This document shows positions 9,526 through 21,748 of a stretch of 56,047 bases of DNA, in pieces (position 1 is the stretch's first letter; each line of letters begins with the position of its first letter). The stretch lies in contig NZ_JQBR01000013.1 in NCBI RefSeq assembly GCF_001438655.1, positions 929 to 56,975 on the forward strand, written 5' to 3'. A model generated the notes under the pieces. It was not told the origin of the DNA. It was given only the letters and a program-made list of their open reading frames with translations, and did no database searches. This stretch comes from Pediococcus cellicola. Lineage in GTDB: Bacteria > Bacillota > Bacilli > Lactobacillales > Lactobacillaceae. Both the position numbers and the translations under genes were made by a program.

Positions 9526-10959
9526 TTATGCATAATGACGCATCTTGCCAACGACATATGTCAAAATAAAACCAGCAGCACATGCCACAACATAAGCGAT
9601 TAAATACTGAATATATTTACCATCTGCAATTAATGGAATAGCTGACATGCCGGCAGCCCCAAGTGCTGAACACTTTACCCCTAACAAACTGACCATAACA
9701 CCACCGAATCCAGCTCCCAAAGATGCTGTAATAAATCCAAATCCTGATGGAATAACCAATCCAAACAGCGTTGGCTCACCAACCGCCAAAATTGTTGCCG
9801 GTAAAGCTGCCTTAGCAACATTTCTGACCTGCTGATTTCTGGACATAATCCAAAGTGCAAGTCCTGCGCCTACTAGACCAGCATTACTCATAATTTGAAA
9901 CGCATTGATCTGTGTTGATCCATGTTGAGCAATCAATTGTAAGTTAATTGGTGTTAGCCCTTGGTGTAACCCAGTTGAAATTAACGCGGGTGCCAAAGCT
10001 GACAAAACGAATCCACCTACGACACCAGATTCATTAATCAAGAATAAAATACCTTTGATTAAACCGTCTGATAAAAAGCCCATTATTGGCATCACTGTTA
10101 GGAAATACACACCTGCAGATAATAGCAAAGAAAGAGTAGGTGTTAAGACAACATCTAAAACGTCGGGAATAATTTTATGAAACATTTTCATAAATTTTGC
10201 CAAAATCCAAACTCCCAAAATAACGCCGAACAAGCCTCCTTCACCTGCTTTAAGACCCAAAGCCGGTAAAGCAGGTGATAATGTAATGGCACCAATTGCA
10301 CCTCCCAACAATTTATCGGTTTTAAATTGAACTGCCGACGTGACTCCGACATAAATGGCTAAAAAACTCAATACGGCAGTACCGATAATGCCAAAAACCG
10401 TGCTTACTTGTAACAGATGCCAATTTTGTAAAACAACTTGTGTATTAGTTAACTGACCGGAAGCTTTTATACCTTCTCTAATGGCTGTGTTCGTAGCATT
10501 ACTAGTCATAATGTTATTAATACCTTGCACAAAACCAGAAGCAATAATTGCTGGAATAACTGGAACAAAGATGTTAGATAAGGTGGTCAAAAATGCTTTC
10601 ATTCTGCCGCTGGTATGACTTCTTGCTTTTGTTTTAGTCTCTTGAATCGTTTGATCCATTGACTGATTTTGATCCTTAGAATTTGTTTCTTCTTGTGTCC
10701 CTGCATCGTATTCACTACCCAAAATTTCAATAATAGCTTCATGAATTTTAGTACTTTTTCCTGGTCCAACAACAATTTGAAACGTATCGGCATCATTAAT
10801 TCCAAGAACTCCAGGTACTTTTTTCAACTCTTCAATTTGAATAAGATCTTTATTTTTAAATTTAATTCTTAAACGTGTCATACAATTCTCAACACTAATA
10901 AAATTATCTTTTCCTCCACAAAGGTTAATAATTTTATTTGCCACTTCTGCATTATTCAT
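9526..10959 (-). CDS. PTS EIIBC component, sucrose/MurNAc-type
   Basis: A permease of about 477 residues. The EIIB domain (residues 1-85) has Cys26 in VENCMTRLR. A linker of about 40 polar residues follows, then an EIIC membrane domain with the signature GEPTLFG. The architecture matches MurP/sucrose-like members of the glucose superfamily, which need a separate EIIA, supplied by the gene at 6594-7070. An upstream TTG is in frame, but the GGGAGGC inside it serves ATG 10959. It is the first gene of the sulfatase operon and faces a divergent RpiR regulator. Substrate is probably a sulfated sugar, by context. Confidence 0.85.
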   Translation of the reverse strand: MNNAEVANKIINLCGGKDNFISVENCMTRLRIKFKNKDLIQIEELKKVPGVLGINDADTFQIVVGPGKSTKIHEAIIEILGSEYDAGTQEETNSKDQNQSMDQTIQETKTKARSHTSGRMKAFLTTLSNIFVPVIPAIIASGFVQGINNIMTSNATNTAIREGIKASGQLTNTQVVLQNWHLLQVSTVFGIIGTAVLSFLAIYVGVTSAVQFKTDKLLGGAIGAITLSPALPALGLKAGEGGLFGVILGVWILAKFMKMFHKIIPDVLDVVLTPTLSLLLSAGVYFLTVMPIMGFLSDGLIKGILFLINESGVVGGFVLSALAPALISTGLHQGLTPINLQLIAQHGSTQINAFQIMSNAGLVGAGLALWIMSRNQQVRNVAKAALPATILAVGEPTLFGLVIPSGFGFITASLGAGFGGVMVSLLGVKCSALGAAGMSAIPLIADGKYIQYLIAYVVACAAGFILTYVVGKMRHYA

Positions 10960-10990
10960 GACGTTGCCTCCCAAATAAGTTAGTGGTCGG

Positions 10991-11010
10991 TTCTAAAAGC
11001 GCTTTTAGAA
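10991..11010. promoter_or_regulatory. 20-bp perfect palindrome, candidate RpiR operator
   Basis: TTCTAAAAGCGCTTTTAGAA is a perfect 20-base palindrome 31 bases before the EIIBC start. A TATACT box at 11023-11028 (minus strand) places it just downstream of the start of transcription, where a bound repressor would block the operon. Its centre also resembles a cre site, but with three mismatches to the consensus. Confidence 0.55.
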
Positions 11011-11117
11011 ATCCACATGCATAGTATACGGTATTTGTTCGCACTTTTATTACAATTGTTTCTGTTTGGGAATTTTACCATTTCTTTGGCAATGAAATAG
11101 TTTCCAGTAATGCAAAA

Positions 11118-11144
11118 AACGTTTGTGCTGAAAACATAAACGTT
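11118..11144. promoter_or_regulatory. inverted repeat before rpiR-type gene
   Basis: AACGTTT at 11118-11124 and AAACGTT at 11138-11144 form a spaced inverted repeat about 30 bases before the regulator start. It could be an autoregulatory operator; this is inference. Confidence 0.3.
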
Positions 11145-11172
11145 GCTTGTATATATTAAGAGGTGAATTTTA

Positions 11173-11928
11173 ATGAACAAAACAATAGAAGAATTAATTA
11201 AGGAAAGCGAAACTAGTTTCTCTAACGTTGATAAGCAAATTGCAAAATATGTCTTACTAAATCAAGAAGAGGTGTGTGCAATGAGTATTAACAACCTTGC
11301 AGACGCTGCATTTGTATCTACGTCTTCAGTTTTAAGATTTGCGCAAAAGCTAGGCTTTCATGGCTTTTCCGACTTTAAATATTTTTTATCATGGAATGAA
11401 AACACTACAAAAGTTCAAGAGAACTTAAATTCAAAAATGATTGGAAATGCTGTAACTCAGATGATCGCAACGCTAAGTGAACCGACAGTTACAACGACTG
11501 TTCAATACTTTAATAATGCACGACGAATCTTTATCTTAGCAACTGGACTAAATCAACAGTATCAGGCTAGAGATCTTCAGCAACGGTTTCTCCAGCTAGG
11601 AATTATCATGGTCTTATTACCTTCAAACAGTGGTAGTATCCTGAATAAACAAATTGCAGAAAGTGTAAGCGCAGATGACTTGCTAATTATATTCTCAGCA
11701 TCAGGTGAGAATGCAGTTGTCAAGGACTTCCTTAAGTTACCAATTCTTATCCAGACCCCAATCATCTCATTTACAAATAGTTTAGATAGTTGGTTATCTA
11801 CTCATTCTAATTGTGTTTACTCACTATCTCATTTACAAAATAGTTCACAATTAGAACCTTATTTTTCCGGATTTTTCCATCTACTTATTGATTTTTTGGC
11901 AGTACGCTTCAAATCAAAAGAATTGTGA
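11173..11928 (+). CDS. RpiR/MurR family transcriptional regulator
   Basis: A 251-residue regulator. The N-terminal helix-turn-helix (residues 1-75) contains MSINNLADAAFVSTSSVLRFAQKLGFHGFSDFK, typical of RpiR. The C-terminal SIS domain (about 100-240) would sense a sugar phosphate; LLIIFSASGEN is the usual SIS phosphate-binding turn. It is transcribed divergently from the PTS-sulfatase operon and is its most likely regulator. ATG follows AGAGGTG. Confidence 0.88.
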   Translation: MNKTIEELIKESETSFSNVDKQIAKYVLLNQEEVCAMSINNLADAAFVSTSSVLRFAQKLGFHGFSDFKYFLSWNENTTKVQENLNSKMIGNAVTQMIATLSEPTVTTTVQYFNNARRIFILATGLNQQYQARDLQQRFLQLGIIMVLLPSNSGSILNKQIAESVSADDLLIIFSASGENAVVKDFLKLPILIQTPIISFTNSLDSWLSTHSNCVYSLSHLQNSSQLEPYFSGFFHLLIDFLAVRFKSKEL

Positions 11929-11996
11929 CCATATCGGCAAATAATTGTTTGTTTTTGTATTTTTTTTGAATTTATACAATTTCAAACCATAAAAAA

Positions 11997-12041
11997 AGAT
12001 ATTTTGCACTATAACTGTTCAATTTATAGCACAAAGTATCT
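11997..12041. terminator. bidirectional terminator
   Basis: AGATATTTTGC-ACTATAA and TTATAG-CACAAAGTATCT form a long imperfect hairpin flanked by an A-run on the left and T-rich sequence on the right. It separates the convergent rpiR-type and antiterminator genes. Confidence 0.7.
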
Positions 12042-12044
12042 ATT

Positions 12045-12875
12045 TTATTTTAATATTCGCTGAATCTGCATAGCCATCAGCATTACTTCTTCATCTGGTA
12101 ATTCTTGACCAAATTTGATGTCCATATACTCAGACACCTTCTTGGCAATTCTAAAAGCACGCTCATTTTGACTTTCAACAATTGCTACCATTGCAGGATC
12201 CGCGTCTTTTAGCAATCTTCCTGCAATCGCACGTTCCACTAAAAACTTTACGTGAACGACACATCGTTGGTAATTAGGACTATCTTCATCCAATTTGCCT
12301 TGAGACTGATATTTAATTATATTAATAATTCGCCCAATAATTTGCCCAGCTTTTAAAGCATCTTTCCGTTCATCTGTGCCATTTTCTGCGTTGATAATAT
12401 GTGCGGCAATATTTGCAGCTTCTTGTTCAGAAAAATTGGTCTTTAGCTGCTGGTTCATAATCTGAACAGCATATTTACCAATTCCGAACTCACTCGGATA
12501 ATAAGTTTTAATTTCCCAATAAACGCGATTTGTAATCGTAATTCCTTGTTGAAATCTTTCCAAAGCAAACTTTAAATGATCAAGCAAGGATACATACAGA
12601 GCATCACTTAATTTGGTGTTCAAATTTGACTTAGCATATTTAATAATTTGCTGTGTAATATCAATAAGTTCCGGAGATGTTTCGGCAATCATCGTCAAAA
12701 AGTGTTCGACATTAGTGTCGTTTACTGGCATAAAGACTTGGTCAAAAGACTTATTCGTAACAGAAGCTCCGGGACGCTTGCCGTAACCAATTCCCTTTCC
12801 AAGTAAAATAAATTCTTTTTGCTTGTCATCTACCGCCAAAACTACGCTAGAATTAAGCACTTTTTTGATTTTCAT
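12045..12875 (-). CDS. licT: BglG/LicT family transcription antiterminator
   Basis: About 276 residues: an N-terminal RNA-binding CAT domain (1-55, MKIKKVLNSSVVLAVDD) followed by two PTS regulation domains with conserved histidines (LLDHLKFALER in PRD1, AAHIINAENG nearby, then PRD2). It would bind the RAT at 16251-16279 and stop the overlapping terminator from forming when beta-glucosides are present. An upstream in-frame start at 12944 would overlap the glucosidase gene; ATG 12875 with AGGAGGTG is clearly better. Last gene of the bglP-glucosidase-licT operon. Confidence 0.9.
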   Translation of the reverse strand: MKIKKVLNSSVVLAVDDKQKEFILLGKGIGYGKRPGASVTNKSFDQVFMPVNDTNVEHFLTMIAETSPELIDITQQIIKYAKSNLNTKLSDALYVSLLDHLKFALERFQQGITITNRVYWEIKTYYPSEFGIGKYAVQIMNQQLKTNFSEQEAANIAAHIINAENGTDERKDALKAGQIIGRIINIIKYQSQGKLDEDSPNYQRCVVHVKFLVERAIAGRLLKDADPAMVAIVESQNERAFRIAKKVSEYMDIKFGQELPDEEVMLMAMQIQRILK

Positions 12876-12898
12876 CACACTTTTCACCTCCTCAACAA

Positions 12899-14353
<1,455 letters not shown>

Positions 14354-16186
14354 TTATGCCTCCATTTTTGAAATGTTCATGACTGTGTGTGGTGTTGAAG
14401 TCTCTGTCTCATCCACATCAATTGCATAATGATCCTGATTGGTGACAACCATCATTGTGACCGGGTTATAACCGGCAGCTTTAATGTCTTGCAAATTAAA
14501 AGTTTCGAGTAAGTCGCCCTTTTCAACATGATCGCCAACCTTAACATGAACGTCAAAGTATTTTCCTTTTAATTGGACGGTATCTAGCCCAATATGGAAA
14601 AGTAGTTCCGCCCCTGCATCGGTTGTCATTCCTAACGCGTGTTTAGTTTCATAAACCATTTGTACGGTTCCAGAAGTCGGTGCCACTAATTTACCTTCAC
14701 TTGGCACAACAGCAACCCCTTTACCCAATAGACCCTTTGAGAAAACATCGTCTGGCACGTGTGAAAGTGGCATTACTTGTCCGGGAACAGGAACATCTAA
14801 ATCTTCTTTAGCAATGTTTACCTTCTCAGTATCTTCTTTTTCGATCGATTTAGCTTCATTCTGCCAAAGCAATAATCCAGCAATAAACGAAACTGCAAAA
14901 GAAATCACAAAACCAATAATAGCATTAACTAAATTCATTGGGTTACCTTTATCAACAAACATGGGTAAACTTGCTAAGCCAGGACCAACAAGTGTAAAGG
15001 CTGCTAGTCCGCTAATTCCAATATAGGCACCGCCAAAAATACCACCAATAATCACACTAGCCAACGCGCGTTTATGTTGTAGTGTGACCCCATATAAAGC
15101 TGGCTCAGTGATTCCAAAAAACGCGGAAATTCCAGCAGAGATTGCTGTTGCACGCATTTTCGAATCGTTTGTGCGTAGTGCTACCGCAAAACATGTACCA
15201 CTCTCTGAAATATTATGAGCAAGTGATGCTGGCAAGTATAGTGTTTCTCTACCAACTGTGCTGAACGTTGCTACTACATAAGGAATCATTGGTTTGTGCA
15301 TCCCAGTCGCAACCATAAATGGTAATACAGCTGCCAATAGCACTGTGGCCAACCAGCCTAAATGAGCGTTTAAAAACAAAATTGCACTGACAAAATATTG
15401 TCCCACCACATAGCCTAGAGGACCAAGGAATAATAAAGTTAGAGGTGCTGTAATTAGCATAGCCATCATTGGAACAAAAAATATTCTAATTGGCTTTGGT
15501 GAATACTTAGTGAAGAAACGTTCCATAACTGCATATAATAAAATACTTAAAATTGCTGGAAAAACTTGTGAACTATATGTCACATTTAAAACATGCATTC
15601 CAAACAAAGTCGTTCCTTTTTCAAGCATGGTAGCAATATCGGGAAGAATCAACACACCAACTGTAGATACAGCCACTAACGGATTGACTTTTAATTTCTG
15701 TGCCGCTGTAATCGCTACTAATAATGGCAATAAATAAAGTGGTGCTCCACCAATCAAGTTCAAAATTTGATAAGTCTGACTTTTATCACTGATCCAACCA
15801 AACATTGCAATCAGCATCAAAATAGATTTTAGAATTCCGCCACCGGCAATAGCTGGTACCAAGGGCTGGAAAACACCAATAATAAAGTCCAAAATTATGC
15901 GTCCTATTGGCTGTCTTTGTGCTTTACCGGTATTCTCTTTACCACCTAACAGTCCTTGAACCGCATCAAACATTTCCACAACATCATTACCGATAATTAC
16001 CTGACATTGGCCACCGGCAATGACTGCACCCAGAACACCATCAATTTTCTTCAACGCATCTAAATTAGCTTTATCAAAATCATTCAAACTGAAACGTAAG
16101 CGAGTTGAGCAATGGATTAAGCTAGCTACATTACTAGCTCCGCCAACTCCTTTGATTATTTCTTGCGCACTTTTTTTAAAGTCCAT
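14354..16186 (-). CDS. bglP: PTS beta-glucoside EIIBCA permease
   Basis: A single-chain permease of about 610 residues. EIIB has Cys26 in LIHCSTRLR; the EIIC membrane domain carries FGITEPALYGVTL; the C-terminal EIIA domain has the active His in LLFHIGLDTV. This BCA order is that of BglP. ATG 16192 is only one base from AGGAGG, whereas ATG 16186 has 7 bases, so the latter is used. The gene is preceded by a promoter, a cre site and a RAT/terminator, so its expression should need LicT. Confidence 0.92.
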   Translation of the reverse strand: MDFKKSAQEIIKGVGGASNVASLIHCSTRLRFSLNDFDKANLDALKKIDGVLGAVIAGGQCQVIIGNDVVEMFDAVQGLLGGKENTGKAQRQPIGRIILDFIIGVFQPLVPAIAGGGILKSILMLIAMFGWISDKSQTYQILNLIGGAPLYLLPLLVAITAAQKLKVNPLVAVSTVGVLILPDIATMLEKGTTLFGMHVLNVTYSSQVFPAILSILLYAVMERFFTKYSPKPIRIFFVPMMAMLITAPLTLLFLGPLGYVVGQYFVSAILFLNAHLGWLATVLLAAVLPFMVATGMHKPMIPYVVATFSTVGRETLYLPASLAHNISESGTCFAVALRTNDSKMRATAISAGISAFFGITEPALYGVTLQHKRALASVIIGGIFGGAYIGISGLAAFTLVGPGLASLPMFVDKGNPMNLVNAIIGFVISFAVSFIAGLLLWQNEAKSIEKEDTEKVNIAKEDLDVPVPGQVMPLSHVPDDVFSKGLLGKGVAVVPSEGKLVAPTSGTVQMVYETKHALGMTTDAGAELLFHIGLDTVQLKGKYFDVHVKVGDHVEKGDLLETFNLQDIKAAGYNPVTMMVVTNQDHYAIDVDETETSTPHTVMNISKMEA

Positions 16187-16205
16187 GATCATTCCTCCTA
16201 AATAT

Positions 16206-16256
16206 AAAAAAAAGGATCCAAAAAGCTACGGTCGTCACCTTAGCTTAATAGATCCT
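16206..16256 (-). terminator. RAT-controlled leader terminator
   Basis: In the bglP leader, AGGATC-tatt-AAGCTA pairs with TAGCTT-ttt-GGATCC and is followed by seven T residues on the minus strand. Its 5' arm overlaps the RAT, so LicT binding would prevent it from folding. Confidence 0.85.
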
Positions 16257-16279
16257 GCCTGCATTACCAGTCACATGTC
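16251..16279 (-). promoter_or_regulatory. ribonucleic antiterminator (RAT) for LicT/BglG
   Basis: The leader contains GTGACTGGTAATGCAGGCAG, close to the known RAT core (TTACTG...GCAGGCA). It overlaps the terminator at 16206-16256. Confidence 0.8.
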
Positions 16280-16306
16280 TACGAAAATATTTTCTTTACG
16301 TTCATA

Positions 16307-16335
16307 ACTGTAACCGTTTTCTTTAGGCTTGTCAA
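16307..16335 (-). promoter_or_regulatory. bglP promoter with cre-like site
   Basis: On the minus strand TTGACA (16330-16335) and TACAGT (16307-16312) are 17 bases apart. A cre-like sequence (16309-16323, AAGAAAACGGTTACA) with one mismatch to WTGNAANCGNWNNCW overlaps the -10 box, suggesting CcpA repression. Confidence 0.75.
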
Positions 16336-16479
16336 ATAAATTTTTTAAATTACTTTTCGAATTGCTCATTAAATGCAACCGCTCTTCATACTTCACTCAT
16401 AAACCATCAGAGTTTCAAAAACGTAAATCTGTTATCTTCATAGACCGTTATCAATTGTATACAGAAAGTATTTGAGTCG

Positions 16480-17254
16480 ATGCTGGACATTTGAAGAAAC
16501 TAAACGAATTGCAGGAAGTTGTTGAAAGAAGAAGTGTGAGTCATCTCGATCACATTGCGGACACAGGCCAAACTATCAACAAAAAGGATATTTACGAGCC
16601 AGCAATACTTTATATTCATGACACATCACATTAAAATACCGATTGTAGCAGTATCGTTTTTGATACTCATCGAGGATCCATAAAAAACGACCAAGCAATT
16701 AATAAATACCTTTGCTCGATCGAAAGAAGCTCATTTTATGTTAATGCAGATAATGGGTCATCAGCTAGAAGTCAGAAATTGCTGGCCATACGTACTTGAA
16801 AACACACAGTTAACCGCGAGGAGTGCCAGTCGTGCCCTGCAAATTGGATTGCTTTTTATCACTTAAAGATGCTTATCTGAATCAGGCGGATCCAAAAAGA
16901 CTTTATTTATTATTCAACGATGGACTCCGTTTGAATATTCGAGTGAATTTTGAGTATTTACAAAAAAGATTGGTCACAGTACGTATATATTATGATTTTT
17001 AAGTTGATATTACCAAATACATGAGTAAACAGTTCAATTGTCAAATTCAGATTGATCAGCCAACAAATTATTTATTGACGCACGTACCTAAGTCACCAAA
17101 ACCAAAAAAAACGCAATATATAAGCTGCCGCGAAATTCTAATTCGAATTATGCACTAAATTTTTGAAGCTATGAATCCAGATAACGCTCGTTTTGATGAG
17201 TTGGATATGGAATATTATTATAAGGAAAATTTGAAGGAACGTGGTATGCTGTAA
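16480..17254 (+). pseudogene. ComK-like protein, third copy, heavily decayed
   Basis: Relatedness to the intact gene at 4774-5559 is clear along its full length: KKLNELQEVVERR, then QTINKKDI, YIHDTSH, SIVFDTHRG, RLYLLFNDGLRLNIRVNF and a C-terminal DMEYYYKENLKERGML before TAA at 17252-17254. It has in-frame stops (TAA after DTSH at about 16633, TAA after YYDF near 17001, TAA near 17156) and several frameshifts. It lies between the two beta-glucoside clusters. Both of its ends are intact, so it died by point mutation rather than by deletion. Confidence 0.75.
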
Positions 17255-17274
17255 AAATAATATCATTTAAGATT

Positions 17275-17312
17275 AAAAATATTCCCCAAAGATTAATTTG
17301 AGGAATATTTTT
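17275..17312. terminator. bidirectional terminator
   Basis: AAAAATATTCC and GGAATATTTTT form an 11-bp stem with an inner CCAAA/TTTGA-type extension. It serves the minus-strand PTS gene ending at 17337 and the decayed gene on the plus strand. Confidence 0.75.
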
Positions 17313-17336
17313 GTTTAAGAAAATTGAAAAATATAC

Positions 17337-19184
17337 TTACGGGTGTGCAACAGTAATTAGATCAGATGGCTTTATTTCAATTCCCTCATGTTTTTTATCG
17401 GTTGCTACCTTACCAGTTGTAACTATCACTGGACTAATTACATTATAATTTTTCTTAATAGCTTCTAAATCAAATTTAACAAGTTCCTGTCCTTGAGTAA
17501 CTTTCTCTCCCTGTGTAACTAGCACAGTGAAGTACTTACCATTTAATTCAACTGTATCTATCCCAATATGAATCAAAATTTCAACTCCATTATTACTACG
17601 AAGACCAACAGCATGTCCTGTATTAGCAATTACTTCTACAGTACCATCAAAAGGTGCTTCCACTACACCTTTTTCAGGTATAATAGCAAATCCATCTCCC
17701 ATCGCTCCTGAAGAAAATGTTGTATCTGGAACATTTTGAAGACTTGTTAGTTTCCCCTCAATGGGGGCATAAACTTCAACCTCATCACTTTCGTCTGTGC
17801 TATTTATACTATTAGTTTTAATAATTGGTTTTTTATCTTTTATCGGATTTACGGGTTGCAAAACGAATACTAATATTACCGTAGAAACAACAGAGATAAG
17901 AGCACCAATAACAATATGAATAAATTTAGGGTACATTGCATAAACTGCCAGACTTAATACATTTGATGGTGTGAAACTTCCTAAATGATAACCCATCATT
18001 GAAACGTAAGCAGAACCAAGTCCTCCTCCAATACAAACAGATAATAGCACGCGTTTATACTTAATTATTACGCCATATAGTGCAGGCTCGGTAATTCCTA
18101 GAAACGCAGAAAGTCCGGATGAATAAATAACGGATTTTTCCTTAACAGATTTTACCTTAATTATCATCGTTAAAACACCAGCCGCTTGCGCAAATGTGGA
18201 CATTAACATTGTTGGCATTAATACATCGTATCCCTTAGAAGCAAAATTTTGAAAAACAACTGGAGTGATTGCTTGGTGCATCCCAGTTATAACCATCAAC
18301 GGACGTAATGCTCCCATAACAAATCCTGCAATTAGACCTGAGAATGAGAAAAGACTCATAAAAAATCCCGAAAGCAATTCACCAACATAATTTCCAAGTG
18401 GCCCTAAAACAATTAATTCAATTGGAATTGTAATTAACAAAACCACAGTTGGCACAAAAATAACTTTTAACATATCTGGCATATGCTTATTTACAAATTT
18501 GTAAATATAACTCATTAACCAAACCGATAAAATAATAGGAATAACTGAAGAACTATAGCTGATGACTGGAATAGGCAATCTCAAGAAATGATAAGAACTA
18601 ATCTTTCCAACCTCATTAATTAGTGTTGGATATAATAATGCACCAGCCAGTACTGCAGCTAAAATTGTATTGGTTTTGAATAATTTAGAAGCCGAGATAG
18701 CTAGCAGAAATGGTAAAAAATAAAATGTGGTATCGGCCATTAAATTTAGAACAATATAAGTGTCGGATTTGGCAGAAATTATGGCAAAAGTAGATAATAG
18801 TCCTAATATAGCCTTTAACATCCCAGCAGCAGCAATTGCTGGAATAACGGGAAGAAAAATATTGGATAAAACATCAAGTATCCGACTGATGACTCCTTTT
18901 TTATTCTCTTCATTTGAAGCCGTATTTGAGCTCTCTGATAGTCCCGTTACTTCTAACAATTCATCATACCAATCTGCAACGGCTGGTCCAATTACAACTT
19001 GCAGTTGATCATTTTGAATTTGAGTATTTAAAACCCCATCAATTTCACTGATTTTGTTTAAATCAGCTTTACCATTGTCTATTAAATTGAATCTTAATCG
19101 TGTCATACAGTGAGTTACTCTTTTAACGTTTGCAGCACCACCAATATTTTCAACAATGTCTTTTATCTCTTTTTCATGTTTCAT
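17337..19184 (-). CDS. PTS beta-glucoside EIIBCA permease, second copy
   Basis: About 615 residues with the same BCA order as the bglP at 14354. EIIB Cys26 lies in VTHCMTRLR, EIIC carries FLGITEPALYGVII, and EIIA has its active His in EILIHIGIDTV. ATG 19184 is 8 bases from AGGGAG; the in-frame GTG at 19193 overlaps that ribosome site. The start lies inside the end of the antiterminator gene (stop at 19174-19176), implying translational coupling. Unlike the first cluster, the PTS gene is last in its operon. Confidence 0.88.
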   Translation of the reverse strand: MKHEKEIKDIVENIGGAANVKRVTHCMTRLRFNLIDNGKADLNKISEIDGVLNTQIQNDQLQVVIGPAVADWYDELLEVTGLSESSNTASNEENKKGVISRILDVLSNIFLPVIPAIAAAGMLKAILGLLSTFAIISAKSDTYIVLNLMADTTFYFLPFLLAISASKLFKTNTILAAVLAGALLYPTLINEVGKISSYHFLRLPIPVISYSSSVIPIILSVWLMSYIYKFVNKHMPDMLKVIFVPTVVLLITIPIELIVLGPLGNYVGELLSGFFMSLFSFSGLIAGFVMGALRPLMVITGMHQAITPVVFQNFASKGYDVLMPTMLMSTFAQAAGVLTMIIKVKSVKEKSVIYSSGLSAFLGITEPALYGVIIKYKRVLLSVCIGGGLGSAYVSMMGYHLGSFTPSNVLSLAVYAMYPKFIHIVIGALISVVSTVILVFVLQPVNPIKDKKPIIKTNSINSTDESDEVEVYAPIEGKLTSLQNVPDTTFSSGAMGDGFAIIPEKGVVEAPFDGTVEVIANTGHAVGLRSNNGVEILIHIGIDTVELNGKYFTVLVTQGEKVTQGQELVKFDLEAIKKNYNVISPVIVTTGKVATDKKHEGIEIKPSDLITVAHP

Positions 19185-20028
19185 TACTGTCACTCCCTAC
19201 TTTAAGTAACCTTACTAGATGCATTGTGATGTACATTAATTCGGAATTACCAATTGTCAGATTAAATTTTTCGTGTAATATTACTTTTATACTTTGAGCA
19301 ATTTTTAATTCTTGTGGATATTTTTTAAAAACTAAATCTTTAATCTCACCATCAATTTCAACTTCTGTTTCTACGTTATCTAATAATCGGATTGCTAAAT
19401 ATTGTATATGTCTGATAAATCGACTATATGAAAGTGAATTCAACTCAGGTTTAACTATATACCTGTCTACGACGCTTAAAGTTAATTCAACTATTTTCGT
19501 GATTTTTGCCACATTATGGTGCTCTTTACCACCAATTGAAGCATCAACAAAATGCATAGCCACAAAACCCGCTTCATCCTCCGATAAGTCGGTAAATTGA
19601 TATTTTTTTACTACTTTGCGAGCATATTCTCCAATTTCATATTCAACTGGATAAAATTTCTTTATATCTCGATTAAGTGGATTCGGCGTATTAAATCCGT
19701 CTCGTGTTCTTCTAACCGCATAATTTAAATGATCAGTTAGAGTAATAATAATATTTTGATTGATTTTATGACCTAACTTTTGTTGACCATAGTTCACAAT
19801 TTTATTGCTTGTTTCAATTAAGTCAGTAGACACTGTTGTTAATAAATTCTTAACCGTTGGAAAAAGCTTTTTATTAGTCATAATAAACATTTCTTCAACT
19901 TCATTTTGCGAAATATTATCACCTCGTTTTCGATCGTGACCAATCCCACGTCCTATAACAATCACCTGATTTGAGCTTTCATCTTTCGCTTCAATAACAT
20001 TATTGTTAAGAATTTTTGTAATTCGCAT
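19174..20028 (-). CDS. BglG/LicT family transcription antiterminator, second copy
   Basis: About 284 residues: an N-terminal CAT RNA-binding domain (MRITKILNNNVIEA onwards, with VIGRGIGHDRKRGD) and two PRDs with histidines at TDHLNYAVRR and AMHFVDA. It should act on the RAT at 21522-21551. An upstream TTG at 20043 overlaps the glucosidase stop; ATG 20028 aligns with the family start, although the ribosome site is weak (GGTG), so coupling to the preceding gene is likely. Confidence 0.88.
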   Translation of the reverse strand: MRITKILNNNVIEAKDESSNQVIVIGRGIGHDRKRGDNISQNEVEEMFIMTNKKLFPTVKNLLTTVSTDLIETSNKIVNYGQQKLGHKINQNIIITLTDHLNYAVRRTRDGFNTPNPLNRDIKKFYPVEYEIGEYARKVVKKYQFTDLSEDEAGFVAMHFVDASIGGKEHHNVAKITKIVELTLSVVDRYIVKPELNSLSYSRFIRHIQYLAIRLLDNVETEVEIDGEIKDLVFKKYPQELKIAQSIKVILHEKFNLTIGNSELMYITMHLVRLLKVGSDSNET

Positions 20029-20039
20029 AAAAACACCAA

Positions 20040-21521
<1,482 letters not shown>

Positions 21522-21528
<7 letters not shown>

Positions 21529-21551
21529 CCTAATCGAATTAGTTACAAGCC
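21522..21551 (-). promoter_or_regulatory. ribonucleic antiterminator (RAT), second cluster
   Basis: The leader reads GGCTTGTAACTAATTCG followed by ATTAGGCAATACC, matching the known RAT pattern GGNTTGTNACT...AGGCAANACC almost throughout. It overlaps the 5' arm of the terminator by seven bases. Confidence 0.88.
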
Positions 21552-21575
21552 GTTTACTATTTAATTTACCAGCTC

Positions 21576-21604
21576 AATATAACACACTAAGAAAGCGCTG
21601 TCAA
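21576..21604 (-). promoter_or_regulatory. promoter with cre-like site, second beta-glucoside cluster
   Basis: TTGACA (21599-21604) and TATATT (21576-21581) are 17 bases apart on the minus strand. TTGACAGCGCTTTCT (21590-21604) matches cre with one mismatch and covers the -35 box. Confidence 0.8.
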
Positions 21605-21709
21605 TTGATGAATTTTAATTTCTTTAATTAACTGTACATACCAACTCTTTTTTAAATAAGAATATACGAATGATTATTTAAACATGCTGTACTCCATAGA
21701 AATATCCGT

Positions 21710-21715
21710 TATAAT
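21710..21715 (+). promoter_or_regulatory. -10 box of the MazG/GIY-YIG operon
   Basis: A perfect TATAAT lies 34 bases before the MazG-like start, which is preceded by AGAGGTGA. No convincing -35 box is seen at 17 bases, so the promoter may be weak or activated. Confidence 0.5.
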
Positions 21716-21748
21716 TATGTTGATATCAATTATTAGAGGTGACACAGT

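Noticed and set aside
10991-11010. Perfect palindrome as a CcpA cre site
   Set aside because: Three mismatches to the cre consensus; a perfect palindrome next to an RpiR gene fits a specific operator better.
10980-11180. 66-codon minus-strand reading frame between EIIBC and the RpiR regulator
   Set aside because: It covers the divergent promoter and palindrome, has no ribosome site and shows no domain; the region is regulatory.
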